Assembly: GCA_023129355.1 (NCBI GenBank)
Contig: JAGMCC010000092.1
Coordinates: 1 to 5,185 of the forward strand
Direction: 5' to 3'
Source: Dehalococcoidia bacterium
GTDB lineage: Bacteria; Chloroflexota; Dehalococcoidia; E44-bin15
DNA: 5,185 nucleotides
Shown: positions 5,167 to 5,185 of the stretch, in pieces
Layout of the letters: every line of letters begins with the position of its first letter
Numbering within the stretch: the first letter of the stretch is position 1
Program-made: the position numbers and the translations under genes
The notes under the pieces: generated by a model
What the model saw: only the letters and a program-made list of their open reading frames with translations
Told to the model about the DNA's origin: nothing
The model's database searches: none

Positions 5167-5185
5167 ATGCCCGATGCAACGTATG
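5167..5185 (+). CDS. Possible start of a gene running off the right edge
   Basis: AAAAGGA at 5153-5159, a seven-base spacer and ATG at 5167 give MPDATY before the window ends. The ribosome binding site and the promoter at 5107-5135 are well placed for each other, which is the whole of the support; six residues say nothing about function. Confidence 0.35.

Noticed and set aside
1..5185. CRISPR array, tRNA or rRNA gene, riboswitch or insertion sequence ends
   Set aside because: No regularly spaced repeats, cloverleaf-like segments, long conserved RNA motifs or terminal inverted repeats with target duplications were seen, including at the two breakpoints.

Overview
The window looks like bacterial DNA carrying a catabolic acyl-CoA gene cluster of about 3.9 kb. 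Both ends of the cluster are cut and joined to unrelated sequence. The cluster is GC-rich (41 of 60 bases are G/C at 3541-3600), while the right-hand end is AT-rich (15 of 60 at 4501-4560). The gene mix (SCP-2-type thiolase, HMG-CoA-synthase-like protein fused to DUF35, crotonase, CoA transferase III) would suit an anaerobic degrader such as a Dehalococcoidia-like Chloroflexota or a Desulfobacterota member. That taxonomic guess rests on general familiarity only and is weak.

Layout. About 1-196 (minus) is an internal piece of a large serine recombinase whose N-terminal side is missing. 214-1383 (minus) is a complete SCP-2/SCP-x-type thiolase. 1396-2844 (minus), directly upstream of it in the same operon, encodes an HMG-CoA-synthase-like domain fused to a C-terminal DUF35 zinc-ribbon/OB-fold domain. 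2845-3136 is a divergent control region with one good sigma-70-type promoter facing each way and an inverted repeat over one -35 box. 3137-3991 (plus) is an enoyl-CoA hydratase/isomerase-family protein, followed at 4011 by the first 20 or so codons of a family III CoA transferase that breaks off near 4070-4076. From there to about 4480 (minus) is a fragment of a protein with a SSDVFA-type propeller repeat, cut at the same point. 4509-5024 (minus) is an unrecognised 171-residue protein with one C-terminal membrane segment. At the right edge a plus-strand gene seems to start at 5167 behind its own promoter and ribosome binding site.

How the genes may work together (inference): CoA transferase activates an acid, the crotonase acts on an unsaturated acyl-CoA, and the thiolase cleaves or forms a C-C bond with the DUF35 fusion as partner. 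This recalls the archaeal thiolase/HMG-CoA synthase/DUF35 complex and the DUF35-thiolase pairs of anaerobic aromatic degradation. The most striking point is that the HMG-CoA-synthase-like domain appears to have lost its catalytic Glu, Cys, His and Asn, so it may be a scaffold or do different chemistry. The two breakpoints fall in unrelated genes, so this is not one clean insertion; rearrangement or a chimeric assembly are both possible.
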